Shown piece after piece: positions 42,695 through 51,925 of a DNA stretch of 64,000 nt; positions within the stretch are counted from its first letter, which is position 1; each line of letters begins with the position of its first letter. The stretch spans positions 54,202 through 118,201 of the forward strand of contig JBKBPR010000006.1 in NCBI GenBank assembly GCA_046293135.1. Reading direction: 5' to 3'. The DNA is from UBA2638 sp046293135 (GTDB lineage: Bacteria; Pseudomonadota; Alphaproteobacteria; Micavibrionales; Micavibrionaceae). Both the position numbers and the translations under genes were made by a program. The notes beneath the pieces were generated by a model. It was given only the letters and a program-made list of their open reading frames with translations, had not been told where the DNA came from and did not search any database.

Positions 42695-43803
42695 CGGATT
42701 GCCTCGTTTTCGATAAGAAATTCACGCATGGCCTGAACAATTTTCTGGGCGGCGCGACCATCGCCATATAGCAACTTCACCCCCCCATCTTTAGACATAT
42801 TATCAGATCGGTTTTTTGCGATGCCATGTGCAATTGCAGCGCTTATTTTTTCGGCACTCGCCCCCGTGAGTGTGTTAACCCCATGCGCCACCAGTTCAAC
42901 CCATTCGGTCTCATCACGCATTGTCACGCATGGTACGCCATAGAAATATGCCTCCTTTTGCACGCCGCCGCTATCCGTCGCAATCACCGCAGCGTGTTTT
43001 TCCAGCATCACCATGTCAAGATAACCAACAGGATCAATCAAACGGATATTATTCGGAACGGATAGCCCGTTTCGCTCAAAGGCGTTTTTGGTACGGGGGT
43101 GCAGCGGCAATATCACGGGGAGTTCGGAGCGCCCCAGCCCTTCGACAATTCCCGAAAGCCGCGACGGATCATCGGTATTTTCAGCGCGGTGCAAGGTCGC
43201 AAGCACATATTCAAACGGACGCATATCCAGCCTTGCCAATATCTTGCTGCTTGCCTCGGCCTTCTTCGCATAATAAAGCGCAACATCATACATGACATCG
43301 CCGCTTACAATAACCGCCGCGCCGCTGATCCCCTCTTTGTGCAGATTATCAACGGCGCTGCTTGTCGGCACAAACAGCAATGAGGCAATATGATCGGTCA
43401 ATACGCGGTTAATCTCCTCGGGCATGGCGCGGTTATAAGAGCGCAAACCCGCCTCAACATGGGCAAGCGGAATGTGAAGCTTGCTGGCCGCCAGCGCTCC
43501 GGCCAATGTTGAATCCGTATCACCGTAAACCAGAACCATGTCCGGCTTTTCCTGCATCAAAACCGCCTCAACCGCTTCGATCATGCGTCCGGTATTTTGC
43601 CCGTGCGTACCGCCGCCGATCCCCAAATGATAAGCGGGTTTTGCGATTTCCATTTCCTCAAAAAATACATCGGACATATTCTGATCAAAATGCTGTCCCG
43701 TATGAATCATAATTTCACGCAAGCCCGCTTCAGCCATTGCTCTGGAAACAACGGAGGCTTTGATAAATTGCGGCCTTGCGCCAATGATCGTGACAATCTT
43801 CAC
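42682..43803 (-). CDS. wbpI: UDP-2,3-diacetamido-glucuronate 2-epimerase (UDP-GlcNAc 2-epimerase family)
   Basis: Non-hydrolysing 2-epimerase of 373 residues. Family motifs are IGARPQFIKASVVSRAM (about 7-23), HTGQHFDQNMSDVFFEEM (about 35-52), YGDTDSTLAGALAA (about 94-107), HVEAGLRSYNRAMPEEINR (about 115-133) and TDSGGVQKEAYFYGVP (about 275-290). WecB and WbpI share this fold. The presence of wbpA, B, D and E homologues in the facing operon makes WbpI, giving UDP-ManNAc(3NAc)A, the better choice. It is five bases after the AsnB-like gene. Confidence 0.87.
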   Translation of the reverse strand: MKIVTIIGARPQFIKASVVSRAMAEAGLREIMIHTGQHFDQNMSDVFFEEMEIAKPAYHLGIGGGTHGQNTGRMIEAVEAVLMQEKPDMVLVYGDTDSTLAGALAASKLHIPLAHVEAGLRSYNRAMPEEINRVLTDHIASLLFVPTSSAVDNLHKEGISGAAVIVSGDVMYDVALYYAKKAEASSKILARLDMRPFEYVLATLHRAENTDDPSRLSGIVEGLGRSELPVILPLHPRTKNAFERNGLSVPNNIRLIDPVGYLDMVMLEKHAAVIATDSGGVQKEAYFYGVPCVTMRDETEWVELVAHGVNTLTGASAEKISAAIAHGIAKNRSDNMSKDGGVKLLYGDGRAAQKIVQAMREFLIENEAIRCAS

Positions 43804-43808
43804 AACTC

Positions 43809-45872
43809 TTACTCTTTATGCATTTTGGCTTGCGGCTTTGTTTGAGCGTCTACCTCAACCGAAAAAAGCTCCATCCAGACACCGAAGCTGATAATCCTCC
43901 AGATAACAAAGCTGAAAGGCCGCTTGCCGTCAATGATTTCTTCGAGGACAGCCAGCGCCGCCTCCGGCTTGATAATCCCGTTCGTGCGGGCGGCGGCTTG
44001 CTTGAGCCTGTCACGGAACAGTTCAGGATAATTGCGCAGCCATTCTTCTTCGGGCGTAGCAAAGCCGATTTTATCAATACGGTCACGAATGACATCGGGG
44101 ATAATCCCGCTCATGCCCGCACGCAAAATCCGCTTGGTTATGCCGCCTTTGATTTTGTAATGATCGGGCAGCCCCATCACAAATTCCGCCAGCCGATAAT
44201 CCAGAAACGGCACACGGCTTTCGATACTATGCGCCATGGAATCACGGTCTTCCCAATGCAGAAGCATTTGCAGATTGGTTACGGTCATTTGCGCGTGGCA
44301 AAGGCTGCGCACATCTCTAGCCGTGCCGTGATGCGGCTCGCCCGCCTTGGCGCGCAACTGCTCGATATCCAGCCATGCGGGGGCTTTTTCCATGCGCCGC
44401 AAAGCCTTCCTGAGCGGATTTTTCAACCAAAGCGGCAACAAGGCCGAACCTGTCTGCGCCGCAATCCAGAGATAAGAATGGCCGTGAATGCGGTGAATGG
44501 CGCGCGCCTCTGTGATCGCCGCCAGCAAACGCCCGCGCCGCACAAGGCTTGAGAGCAACGCGCCGAAAAACATATGATAACCGGCCAACTGTTCATCCGC
44601 CCCCTGCCCGTCCAGCATAACGCGCACATTTTGCTCCGCCGCCAGTTTGAAAACATGCCATTGCGCATAGATACTGGTCGAGCCGAACGGCTCATCCTGA
44701 TGCCATGTCAGGCGCTCCAAATCGCTGAACAACGCCTCAAAACGCGGCTGGGTATAATGCGCTTCAATACCGCCTGCGGTTACAACGGCCTCGATCCACT
44801 TACGTTCATCAACCCGCGCAACATCGGCAATCGCCGAGAATGTCTTTTGCAGCGCCCCCGCCCCCTGCTCGGCCAGCAATCCGTTCATCAAGCATACAAT
44901 GCTGGAACTATCCAGCCCGCCCGACAAACAAGAACCGACAGGCACATCGGAACGCAAACGCAGCTGAACCGATTGTCGAAGCAAATCCTGAAACTTTGCA
45001 GCGGCCTCTTCAAAGCTGCCCTGATAGGACTGCCCGCGCAGCTGATACCATTGAACCGCTGCAATCGGCGCATCGGGCGGGAACGTCATAGTCATATCCA
45101 AAACCGCATAATGCCCTGCGCGCAAATGATATACGCCCTCAAAGAGCGTTTCTTGCGTGTGATCCAGAGCGCTCCACACCAAAAAATCATAAGCGCGCTG
45201 TGTATTAAGCTTTGCCCGCCAATCAGGATGCGCTGTGAATTGCTTGATCTCCGAAGCGAAATATAGCGCCCCGTCCGGCGCAGCCCAGTAATATAAAGGC
45301 TTCACACCAAAACGATCCCGCGCCAGAAACAGGCTTTGGCTCTGCGTATCATAAAGCGCAAAGGCCCACATCCCGTTAAAGCGCGACAAACAATCAGCGC
45401 CCCATTCCTGATAGGCGGCCAGAATAACCTCGGTATCGCTTTGGCTGACAAAATTATAGCCGAGCGCAACCAATTCCTCCCGCAATTCAATATAATTATA
45501 AATCTCGCCGTTATAGACAATCCAATAGCGCCCAACGCTATCGCGCATCGGCTGGTGACCGCGCGGCGAAAGATCAAGAATTGATAAACGACGATGACCA
45601 AGGCCGAGCGCAGCGCTTTGCTTATCCTGATCGCTTAGCGCCGGAAGCTGCATTTCTGCGGGCGTATCCGCGCCGCCATAAATTTCGGGTGCAGCGTTTC
45701 GGCTTTTGGGGTTATCTGTGTTTTCATCTGGGCTATACGCGCTTTCACTATTAGCGCGCCAAAGCGCAAAGCCCTCATCATCCGGCCCGCGGTGACGGAT
45801 AACATCGGTCATCCTCCGCAGCACCCCGCCCGCAACGCCCCTCGGCGCTATAAATCCGCTAATCCCGCACAT
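43809..45872 (-). CDS. asnB: AsnB-type glutamine-dependent amidotransferase, long form
   Basis: Asparagine-synthetase-like protein of 687 residues. The N-terminal glutaminase has Cys2 (MCGISGF) and RHRGPDDEG; an insertion of about 45 residues (about 40-90, SESAYSPDENTDNPKSRNA) precedes GLGHRRLSILDLSPRGHQPM. The C-terminal synthetase has the ATP loop SGGLDSSSIV (about 317-326) and the late motif SIESRVPFLDYRLAEFV. Free asparagine synthesis is possible, but inside a glycan locus such proteins often amidate uronic-acid carboxyls of UDP-sugars or repeat units, which would fit the uronate made here. The start overlaps the flippase gene by 14 bases. Confidence 0.88.
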   Translation of the reverse strand: MCGISGFIAPRGVAGGVLRRMTDVIRHRGPDDEGFALWRANSESAYSPDENTDNPKSRNAAPEIYGGADTPAEMQLPALSDQDKQSAALGLGHRRLSILDLSPRGHQPMRDSVGRYWIVYNGEIYNYIELREELVALGYNFVSQSDTEVILAAYQEWGADCLSRFNGMWAFALYDTQSQSLFLARDRFGVKPLYYWAAPDGALYFASEIKQFTAHPDWRAKLNTQRAYDFLVWSALDHTQETLFEGVYHLRAGHYAVLDMTMTFPPDAPIAAVQWYQLRGQSYQGSFEEAAAKFQDLLRQSVQLRLRSDVPVGSCLSGGLDSSSIVCLMNGLLAEQGAGALQKTFSAIADVARVDERKWIEAVVTAGGIEAHYTQPRFEALFSDLERLTWHQDEPFGSTSIYAQWHVFKLAAEQNVRVMLDGQGADEQLAGYHMFFGALLSSLVRRGRLLAAITEARAIHRIHGHSYLWIAAQTGSALLPLWLKNPLRKALRRMEKAPAWLDIEQLRAKAGEPHHGTARDVRSLCHAQMTVTNLQMLLHWEDRDSMAHSIESRVPFLDYRLAEFVMGLPDHYKIKGGITKRILRAGMSGIIPDVIRDRIDKIGFATPEEEWLRNYPELFRDRLKQAAARTNGIIKPEAALAVLEEIIDGKRPFSFVIWRIISFGVWMELFSVEVDAQTKPQAKMHKE

Positions 45873-47319
45873 TTTCCGGCCTCGCTTTTCCGATAAATCC
45901 GGCGACCAGCGCCGTCATTTCCCGCAGGTCAATCATACGAAAACGATCAAGACCGTAAAGAGCGGCGGCGAAAATAACGATCTTTACTGCGAGCGCAAAA
46001 ACCGAGATCGTATCTATCATCACGGCCAGAACCGCCGCCAGCGCAAAAAACGCCGCGATCAAACCAATCTGCTGCCAGTTATGCGCGATATAATAAAAAC
46101 GCTGGCTGGACACCATATAGGCGGCAAAGGCCACAATATTGCCGATCAGCGTCGCCAGTGCCGCCCCGACAATCCCCCATAGCGGAATCAGCACCAGATT
46201 GAGCGCGACATTACACAAAGCCGCCGCCAGATTGATCCACAATACAAGATGCGTCTTTTTGGCGATAAAAATGCCCGGCGCGAAAATATACATGCCCGCC
46301 AGCAAAATCGACGGCACCAGCAGCGGAATAACAATATAGGCGCCGTAATAAGCCGGCGTCGCCGCCAGCAATAATATCTCGCGCCCGAACAGGCTCGCTC
46401 CCAGAAAAATCACCAGCGCAAAAGCGGTAAAATAACGGAAGATGCGCTCAAGATCTGCTGGGGTTTGCGCGTCGCGATGGTGCTTCATCACCAGCGGCGT
46501 CAGCGCCCCCTGAAACCCGACCATCAGCAGACCCGCCACGCCGGCCACGCGAAACCCAAGCGCATAAAGGCCGACATCTTCCAGCGTCATAAAATGATTA
46601 ATCATCAACCGATCGGTATAGGTCGATAAAAACACGCACAAGCCACTGGGCACCAGCGGCAGCGAAAAAGCCAGCATCTCGCGCAGTTTTGTCCGGTCAA
46701 TCAGCGGGCCGAATGTCCGGCGCAACTTGAACGCCGCCAGCGCCCCGCCGCAAAAAATACCAATCGCCATGCCGGCCAGAATTCCCTCCAGCCCCCATGA
46801 CAGGCCATAGGCGCAAATAATTGCCGCCACTGCCGTCACCAGCGTCATGACGATGCTGACGACGGCATAGTCGCGGCTGCGCAGCTCCCAGCGCAACTGG
46901 TTTTGCAAAAACATAAACAGACCGTTGCCCGTTATATAGAGAACGCCCAGCCGGAACGCCGTTTCATAATGCGTATCACCAGTGATGAGCTGCGCCAGCG
47001 GCGCCGCCCCGATCAACGCTCCGCCGGCGAACAGGGCATAGCTAAACAGCGTAAACCACAGCGCACTGGAGGCATATGCGCGCCGGTCGGCGTCGTTGTC
47101 GCTGTCGGCATAAAAACGCGCCACCCCTTGCGATATTTCCAGCGCCACCGTCAAACCGACAAACGCACCAACAATCAAAAACAGATCCAGAACCCCGTAA
47201 TCCCCCGGCGACAAAATCCGCGTATAAAGTGGAATCAATAACAACCCCACCCCCCGGCTCAACACGCCGGGAATGGTGTAAATCAGACTGTCTTTGAGGA
47301 AGGCTTGGGTTTGGGACAT
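45859..47319 (-). CDS. wzx: Oligosaccharide-lipid flippase (Wzx/MOP family)
   Basis: Polytopic membrane protein of 486 residues with about 12-14 hydrophobic helices. The N-terminal SLIYTIPGVLSRGVGLLLIP (about 10-29) followed by LYTRILSPGDYGVLDL is the classical polysaccharide-exporter start. It would flip undecaprenyl-linked repeat units made by the neighbouring transferases to the periplasmic face. It is six bases after the 437-residue transferase and overlaps the AsnB-like gene. No partner Wzy polymerase is recognisable in the window. Confidence 0.88.
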   Translation of the reverse strand: MSQTQAFLKDSLIYTIPGVLSRGVGLLLIPLYTRILSPGDYGVLDLFLIVGAFVGLTVALEISQGVARFYADSDNDADRRAYASSALWFTLFSYALFAGGALIGAAPLAQLITGDTHYETAFRLGVLYITGNGLFMFLQNQLRWELRSRDYAVVSIVMTLVTAVAAIICAYGLSWGLEGILAGMAIGIFCGGALAAFKLRRTFGPLIDRTKLREMLAFSLPLVPSGLCVFLSTYTDRLMINHFMTLEDVGLYALGFRVAGVAGLLMVGFQGALTPLVMKHHRDAQTPADLERIFRYFTAFALVIFLGASLFGREILLLAATPAYYGAYIVIPLLVPSILLAGMYIFAPGIFIAKKTHLVLWINLAAALCNVALNLVLIPLWGIVGAALATLIGNIVAFAAYMVSSQRFYYIAHNWQQIGLIAAFFALAAVLAVMIDTISVFALAVKIVIFAAALYGLDRFRMIDLREMTALVAGFIGKARPENVRD

Positions 47320-47325
47320 TGCATT

Positions 47326-48639
47326 TTATTTCGTGATCTGTGCGAATGATTTAATGGAGGATAAGGCGGCGCTGTTTGACTTCAGGCACAAACTATCAAT
47401 CCCATAACATTTGACAAGATTCTGAATGATTTTACGGCAATTCGATTCGGAAATGCCAACACCGTATGGATAGGCCGTATCATCTGGATTTAGACACCAG
47501 TTTTCCGGCGGGGCGTCTTCTATCAGGATTGAAAATTTTTGTGCAATAATATCTTGATTCCAGTGATTTCTAACAAAATTATGTGCTTTCTTTCCAAGAT
47601 CATGCCTTAAATTTTTATCAAGAATCATTGTCTCAATAGCGCTTTCAATCTCGTCAGGATGGCATAAATAAATGGGTGGAGACTGATCTTGAGGCGTTAC
47701 TTTTTTTAGAATATCCCAACCATATCCACCCACAATGGATGGTTTGCAAAACCATGCCGCTTCTGTAGCAAAACCGGCCATGGGTCCGTCACTGTAAAGC
47801 TGGTCTATAATAAAATCGCATTCATGCAATGCTGCGATTACATCGCTATGCGGTTTGTTGATAATTTCTTGATAGTTAATCGCATAACCCTGATTCTTTA
47901 ATTTTTTTATGGTATGACGTATTAAAGCACTTCCCTTGACTGATTCATTAGAAGGGGCATGAAGAATAGTAACCGGTTTATTAATATTATTTTTTCGGGG
48001 AGACACATCCTTATGAACATCATCCGGTACTGTAACAGGGACACCAATAAAAGATGTGCTTACATAAGGTTTCGACAAAAAATGAGAAATTAATGGTGCT
48101 GATAATATAATATCAGAGTATTTCTCTATGGTTTTTATTTTTTTTGATGTCTTTCGAGTTCGTTTTTTTAAGAGCGATAAATTAAAATCTGCTCTGGAAA
48201 TGATCGATCCATCCATATAAGGCGGGCGAATTTCAGAACCATGAACCAGATTTGAAATAATTTTTTTTCTGCATTTTTTTAAAATCCATAGATCGTGCGC
48301 CGTTCCAAAAAAGGAGTATCCAAACCCAAATATAAATACGTCATGATTTCGAATACTCGGTACGATCAACATTAAACGGGTGATTTTTTCTAAAATTAAC
48401 CAGAATGTTTTTTTAAATATTTTTTTTCGCGGCGTTTTATTGACGTAGCATGATGCGATATCATGAATTTTCATCAGGCCTTTGTGATTTTCATGGCCAT
48501 ATTGGAAAACATGATTATTTCCTCCCATAAAAGTAACATCATAACCTTGAGCGCGCAGACCTGAGACAAGATTAGTATAGTATCCGGCGATTTCACAACT
48601 GCCGACAAAAATGCGTTTGCGTTTATTCAGCTCACCCAT
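47326..48639 (-). CDS. Putative glycosyltransferase, AT-rich
   Basis: Protein of 437 residues with a GT-B-like layout. N-terminal RIFVGSCEIAGYYTNLVSGL (about 9-28), a basic middle part (KKRTRKTSKKIKTIEKYSD), then VTILHAPSNESVKGSALI (about 229-246) and a donor-like region QLYSDGPMAGFATEAAWFCK (about 288-307). GPMAGFATEAAWFCKP corresponds to the EX7E region of GT4 enzymes. The gene is visibly more A/T-rich than the flippase next to it, so it may have been acquired separately. It overlaps the preceding gene by 13 bases. Specificity is unknown. Confidence 0.7.
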   Translation of the reverse strand: MGELNKRKRIFVGSCEIAGYYTNLVSGLRAQGYDVTFMGGNNHVFQYGHENHKGLMKIHDIASCYVNKTPRKKIFKKTFWLILEKITRLMLIVPSIRNHDVFIFGFGYSFFGTAHDLWILKKCRKKIISNLVHGSEIRPPYMDGSIISRADFNLSLLKKRTRKTSKKIKTIEKYSDIILSAPLISHFLSKPYVSTSFIGVPVTVPDDVHKDVSPRKNNINKPVTILHAPSNESVKGSALIRHTIKKLKNQGYAINYQEIINKPHSDVIAALHECDFIIDQLYSDGPMAGFATEAAWFCKPSIVGGYGWDILKKVTPQDQSPPIYLCHPDEIESAIETMILDKNLRHDLGKKAHNFVRNHWNQDIIAQKFSILIEDAPPENWCLNPDDTAYPYGVGISESNCRKIIQNLVKCYGIDSLCLKSNSAALSSIKSFAQITK

Positions 48640-49550
48640 CTGGCCACTCCAAAACCATGCTGTCCGAAATTATCGCCATTATAAAGCATGTATAAATTAT
48701 CGCCCCAGCAAAACAAATGAGGATAGCAGATCATTTCTTTTGCATGTTCGTTATCAATAGAAATGCCTGCAAACTTATCTTCGCGTTGCCATTCTAAAGC
48801 ATTATCGGAACGAGCATAACCAATGCGGTATTTTCCAATATCCGCATGAACATAACTGAACCACATTTTATATCCGTCTTGTCTGTTACCAATAACAGAT
48901 GAACGGGCTATATTTGTTTCACCTTTTTGGAAGTCTATTGCAACACGCCCATCACGTTGCCAATCAATACCATTATTAGATTCAGCATATTTAATATGAT
49001 AAAAAGATTTTAGTTTTCTATCATCACCACGTTCCCATTTTATGCCTGATACATATGTCATGCGCCATAAATTGTCTTCAATAAAAACATGCGGAGACGT
49101 CACAAGGCAGGGGTCAAATTCACTACGTGCCATAATGGGCGCCGGTGAATATTTTTCAAAATTTTTCCCATCATCACTGATGGCCAGACCAATTGATGCG
49201 TAAAAAATCGGTGCCTCAACACCCTGATTCCATCCGATATAATACATATAATATTGGCCGTTATGCTTCACAATGGAAGAGGGATATACACCATGCTCAT
49301 CAAACGTGCCTGTTTTTCCGGGAAATAGAACGGGGTGATTTTCTATGTCTGAGACAGATATTCTGTTTCCATCTGGAACAATATCAACAAAATGAATGTG
49401 AGATCTTTGCTCTTGGGTTCGTCCGGCAAAAAAAACACGCACACAATTATCTAATACAAGAGCTGTTGGCAATTGGGCATGAGATGAAAGGTATTTTGTC
49501 GCGCAATTATTTATATTTAAAAAGGATATTTTTTCCCACTGTCCCGTCAT
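48627..49550 (-). CDS. Five-bladed-propeller glycosidase-like protein (GH43/GH32-like)
   Basis: Cytoplasmic-looking protein of 307 residues without signal peptide. The pattern FDEHGVYPSSIVKHNGQYYM (about 93-112), YYIGWNQG, IGLAISDDGKNFEKY, YAESNNGIDWQRD and YARSDNALEWQRED is that of GH43/GH32/GH130-like five-bladed propellers, with one acidic residue in each blade. Such proteins occur in O-antigen loci with unknown activity. I chose the ATG at 49550 because GAGG precedes it and it overlaps the methyltransferase stop as ATGA; the longer frame adds ten unsupported residues. It could be hydrolytic, phosphorolytic or only sugar-binding. Confidence 0.72.
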   Translation of the reverse strand: MTGQWEKISFLNINNCATKYLSSHAQLPTALVLDNCVRVFFAGRTQEQRSHIHFVDIVPDGNRISVSDIENHPVLFPGKTGTFDEHGVYPSSIVKHNGQYYMYYIGWNQGVEAPIFYASIGLAISDDGKNFEKYSPAPIMARSEFDPCLVTSPHVFIEDNLWRMTYVSGIKWERGDDRKLKSFYHIKYAESNNGIDWQRDGRVAIDFQKGETNIARSSVIGNRQDGYKMWFSYVHADIGKYRIGYARSDNALEWQREDKFAGISIDNEHAKEMICYPHLFCWGDNLYMLYNGDNFGQHGFGVARWVS

Positions 49551-50176
49551 GATTTCCTCACAATCATCGTCCATTCCCACAAGGGATAATCATGCAGCAA
49601 GGAAACGGCACGGGAGAAATTCTTTTTGCAGTAGTCGAACCAGTAAGACGGGTCGCCGTAATATAAATGAGTCTCTTCCCAATCGGCATAAGATGTCAGA
49701 ACATTGAAAGAAAAGCCTTTGCGCGAATGGCGGTTGATCTCATCGAGCTTTGCGCGCATGAAATCTTCCCATTCTTCGCGCGGCGCCTCAAAGCGAACAT
49801 TAAACGTGCCGGAAACAAAACTGTAATCGGCCTCTGTGGTGATATTTTCGGCCTGTTGTAAATTGAGCGATCCGGTGAAGGCGGAAAGATTGTCGCGGGC
49901 GGAGCTGAGCATATCCTTGCTGATATCATAACCGTTATAGGCAGTAACATCATGACCCAGCGTTTCCGTCAAAAAACGCAAATGCGCGCCATAGCCGCAT
50001 CCGTAATCATTGACGCTGTAAGGGCCGTTATCATCAATAATTGATGATAATTTGGTAAAGCGCAATGACTGGCAATCTTCGCTGTTCCATCCGACGGCTT
50101 TGGATGTTGTGCCCATATCTCGCATATTATTCGAATACATCGATTCTATTTTTTTCAACTGCTCAGTAATGCTCAT
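49547..50176 (-). CDS. SAM-dependent methyltransferase
   Basis: Class I methyltransferase of 209 residues. The SAM-binding motif I is VNDYGCGYGAHLRFL (about 54-68), motif II is YNGYDISKDMLSSAR (about 79-93), and FVSGTFNVRF (about 119-128) fits motif IV. The C-terminal part has FNVLTSYADWEETHLYYGDP. A similar type is seen in glycan clusters, where it may methylate a sugar hydroxyl or terminate chains. It is coupled by ATGA to the glycosidase-like gene and lies two bases after the acetyltransferase gene. The substrate is unknown. Confidence 0.82.
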   Translation of the reverse strand: MSITEQLKKIESMYSNNMRDMGTTSKAVGWNSEDCQSLRFTKLSSIIDDNGPYSVNDYGCGYGAHLRFLTETLGHDVTAYNGYDISKDMLSSARDNLSAFTGSLNLQQAENITTEADYSFVSGTFNVRFEAPREEWEDFMRAKLDEINRHSRKGFSFNVLTSYADWEETHLYYGDPSYWFDYCKKNFSRAVSLLHDYPLWEWTMIVRKS

Positions 50177-50178
50177 AT

Positions 50179-50844
50179 CTAGAATCCAATATCTTCGCTG
50201 TTTTTGGAAAAACGTTTTGTGGCTTGCGGCACGTAAACGTCCTTTTCCTGCGTATCCTTCATAATCAGCGCCCCTGCGCCGATCAATGTTTCATCGGCAA
50301 CGTTCAGACTGTCGCGTAAAGTCGCATTGACACCGATAAACACATTATTGCCGATACGGCACGATCCCGAAATCACCACATGCGATGAAATAAAACAATG
50401 ATCGCCGATAATGCTGTGATGGCCTATATGATTGCCGCTCCATAATATGGTGTTATTGCCGATACGGGTAAATGGCTGAATAGTGTTGTCTTCGAAAATA
50501 AACACATTCTCACCAATTGCAGTCGTGTCCCATGTTTTCACATTCGGGTGAACAAAGCTTGGAAATGTATATCCCTGTACTTTCAGCTCCTCATAAACAC
50601 GCTGCCTGACCTTGTTCATTTTACTGTAGCCTATTGCTACAAAAACATCGTTTTCTTCCGATGCAAAGTTTTTCGCAATATCTTCTATAGCAATCACGGG
50701 AAGACCATTCAGGCTGTCTTTATTCATATAAGCGCGATGACAAGAAAACGCCAATACCTCGTAATCGGTGTATTCTTCAAAGTAAACACGCGCCAGTTCA
50801 GCAAACAAGCCGGTTCCGGCAATGACAAGATTGCGTTTGTCCAT
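50179..50844 (-). CDS. Sugar O/N-acetyltransferase, PglD/NeuD-like
   Basis: Protein of 221 residues. An N-terminal Rossmann-like domain (about 1-90: NLVIAGTGLFAELARVYFEE) is followed by a left-handed beta-helix (about 95-205) with HIGHHSIIGDHCFISSHVVI (about 136-155) containing the catalytic-His region. This two-domain form is that of PglD and NeuD, which acetylate amino or hydroxyl groups of nucleotide sugars. With the aminotransferase at 54805 it could complete an N-acetylated amino sugar. Its ATG is one base away from the FemAB-like stop. Confidence 0.85.
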   Translation of the reverse strand: MDKRNLVIAGTGLFAELARVYFEEYTDYEVLAFSCHRAYMNKDSLNGLPVIAIEDIAKNFASEENDVFVAIGYSKMNKVRQRVYEELKVQGYTFPSFVHPNVKTWDTTAIGENVFIFEDNTIQPFTRIGNNTILWSGNHIGHHSIIGDHCFISSHVVISGSCRIGNNVFIGVNATLRDSLNVADETLIGAGALIMKDTQEKDVYVPQATKRFSKNSEDIGF

Positions 50845-50845
50845 A

Positions 50846-51925
50846 CTATACTATACCTCCGCTAACCATCGGCTTACTCTCCAATTCCGAGAACGGCAAC
50901 ACATAAACACCTTCATACTCCCGCAGCAAATCAGCTTTAGAGGATGTATAAACACTTTGATTAAAGACCTTGTTGAAGTAGTAATACGGGTAATCCGTTG
51001 TACCCCAGCGCTTTTTAAAATCATATACGCCGCCTTGTGTAAGCCATGTTCCGCCCCAATTCCAGTTTTCAAATCCATTGCTCTGCGCATCGACCATAGC
51101 TTGATATATAATCAATGCCAATGCTTGAGTGTTACGAAACTGCTCTAGAATTACAGGCGTAAAATACTCCACAGTGAGGTTATAGTAGAATAACAAAAGC
51201 GCTGCAACAGGACGCCCCTCCAGTTTTGCAATATAGATATCCCATTCATTGTCTTTCATGACTTGAGGAATCAAATCAAAAAAATCTCGCCGTTTCGATA
51301 ATCCACCAATAGCGCCCATATTGAGTGCGTGACTATCATACAAAAAAGAAAGTGCATCATGCTCGCGCTTTCTTTCGATTACAACTCCCATACGCTGTGC
51401 TTTCCGGATATTACGTGGTCTTGGATCATCAAACATTTTCATGAGCGACAATTCAGTTTCGTCTTTTGGCAGGCGTGTAATCTGACCGATTCGCTCGTCT
51501 ATATGCGTAAATTCAATATGTTTTTTGTAAAAATCAGAATCCTCAAGCAAAGGATTGGTAATAATCGTGGCGGATAAAGCATTATTTTTTTTGGCTGTTT
51601 CATAAAATTTTTCTATCAGCAAAGTTTTGGCAAGATCGTCATATTCATGCTGGATAACACCACCATTGCTTCCGTAATAAGCCATTGAGTTATAAACTGT
51701 GCCGAGCGGCCCGTCTTTCACTATAAACGGCAAAAAACCAGCTATTTCATCTCCTCTTTTGGCAACAAACCATCCTCCCTGTGCTTGAATGTGACGTGTC
51801 ACCAATTTCATAAATGAGGGTGATGAATAAAGCAAAGATGCACGATGTTTCAGGAGATACGTGTTGATTTCTTCTTCTGCATCAATCCCAATCGTTTCTA
51901 TTGATAAAACCTCGTTTCTATTCAT
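50846..51925 (-). CDS. FemAB/BioF2-like GNAT-fold acyltransferase
   Basis: Protein of 359 residues with two GNAT-like halves. The first has LLYSSPSFMKLVTRHIQAQG and FVAKRGDEIAGFLPFIVKD (about 53-71), and the second has IYIAKLEGRPVAALLLFYYN (about 231-250) and the end GFENWNWGGTWLTQGGVYDF (about 285-304). This end motif, followed by KKRWGT, is typical of FemAB-related proteins that add amino acids or acyl groups to peptidoglycan or exopolysaccharide. In this locus it may attach an amino-acyl or acyl group to a sugar amine. AT-rich. It is coupled by ATGA to the AsnB-like gene. Confidence 0.8.
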   Translation of the reverse strand: MNRNEVLSIETIGIDAEEEINTYLLKHRASLLYSSPSFMKLVTRHIQAQGGWFVAKRGDEIAGFLPFIVKDGPLGTVYNSMAYYGSNGGVIQHEYDDLAKTLLIEKFYETAKKNNALSATIITNPLLEDSDFYKKHIEFTHIDERIGQITRLPKDETELSLMKMFDDPRPRNIRKAQRMGVVIERKREHDALSFLYDSHALNMGAIGGLSKRRDFFDLIPQVMKDNEWDIYIAKLEGRPVAALLLFYYNLTVEYFTPVILEQFRNTQALALIIYQAMVDAQSNGFENWNWGGTWLTQGGVYDFKKRWGTTDYPYYYFNKVFNQSVYTSSKADLLREYEGVYVLPFSELESKPMVSGGIV

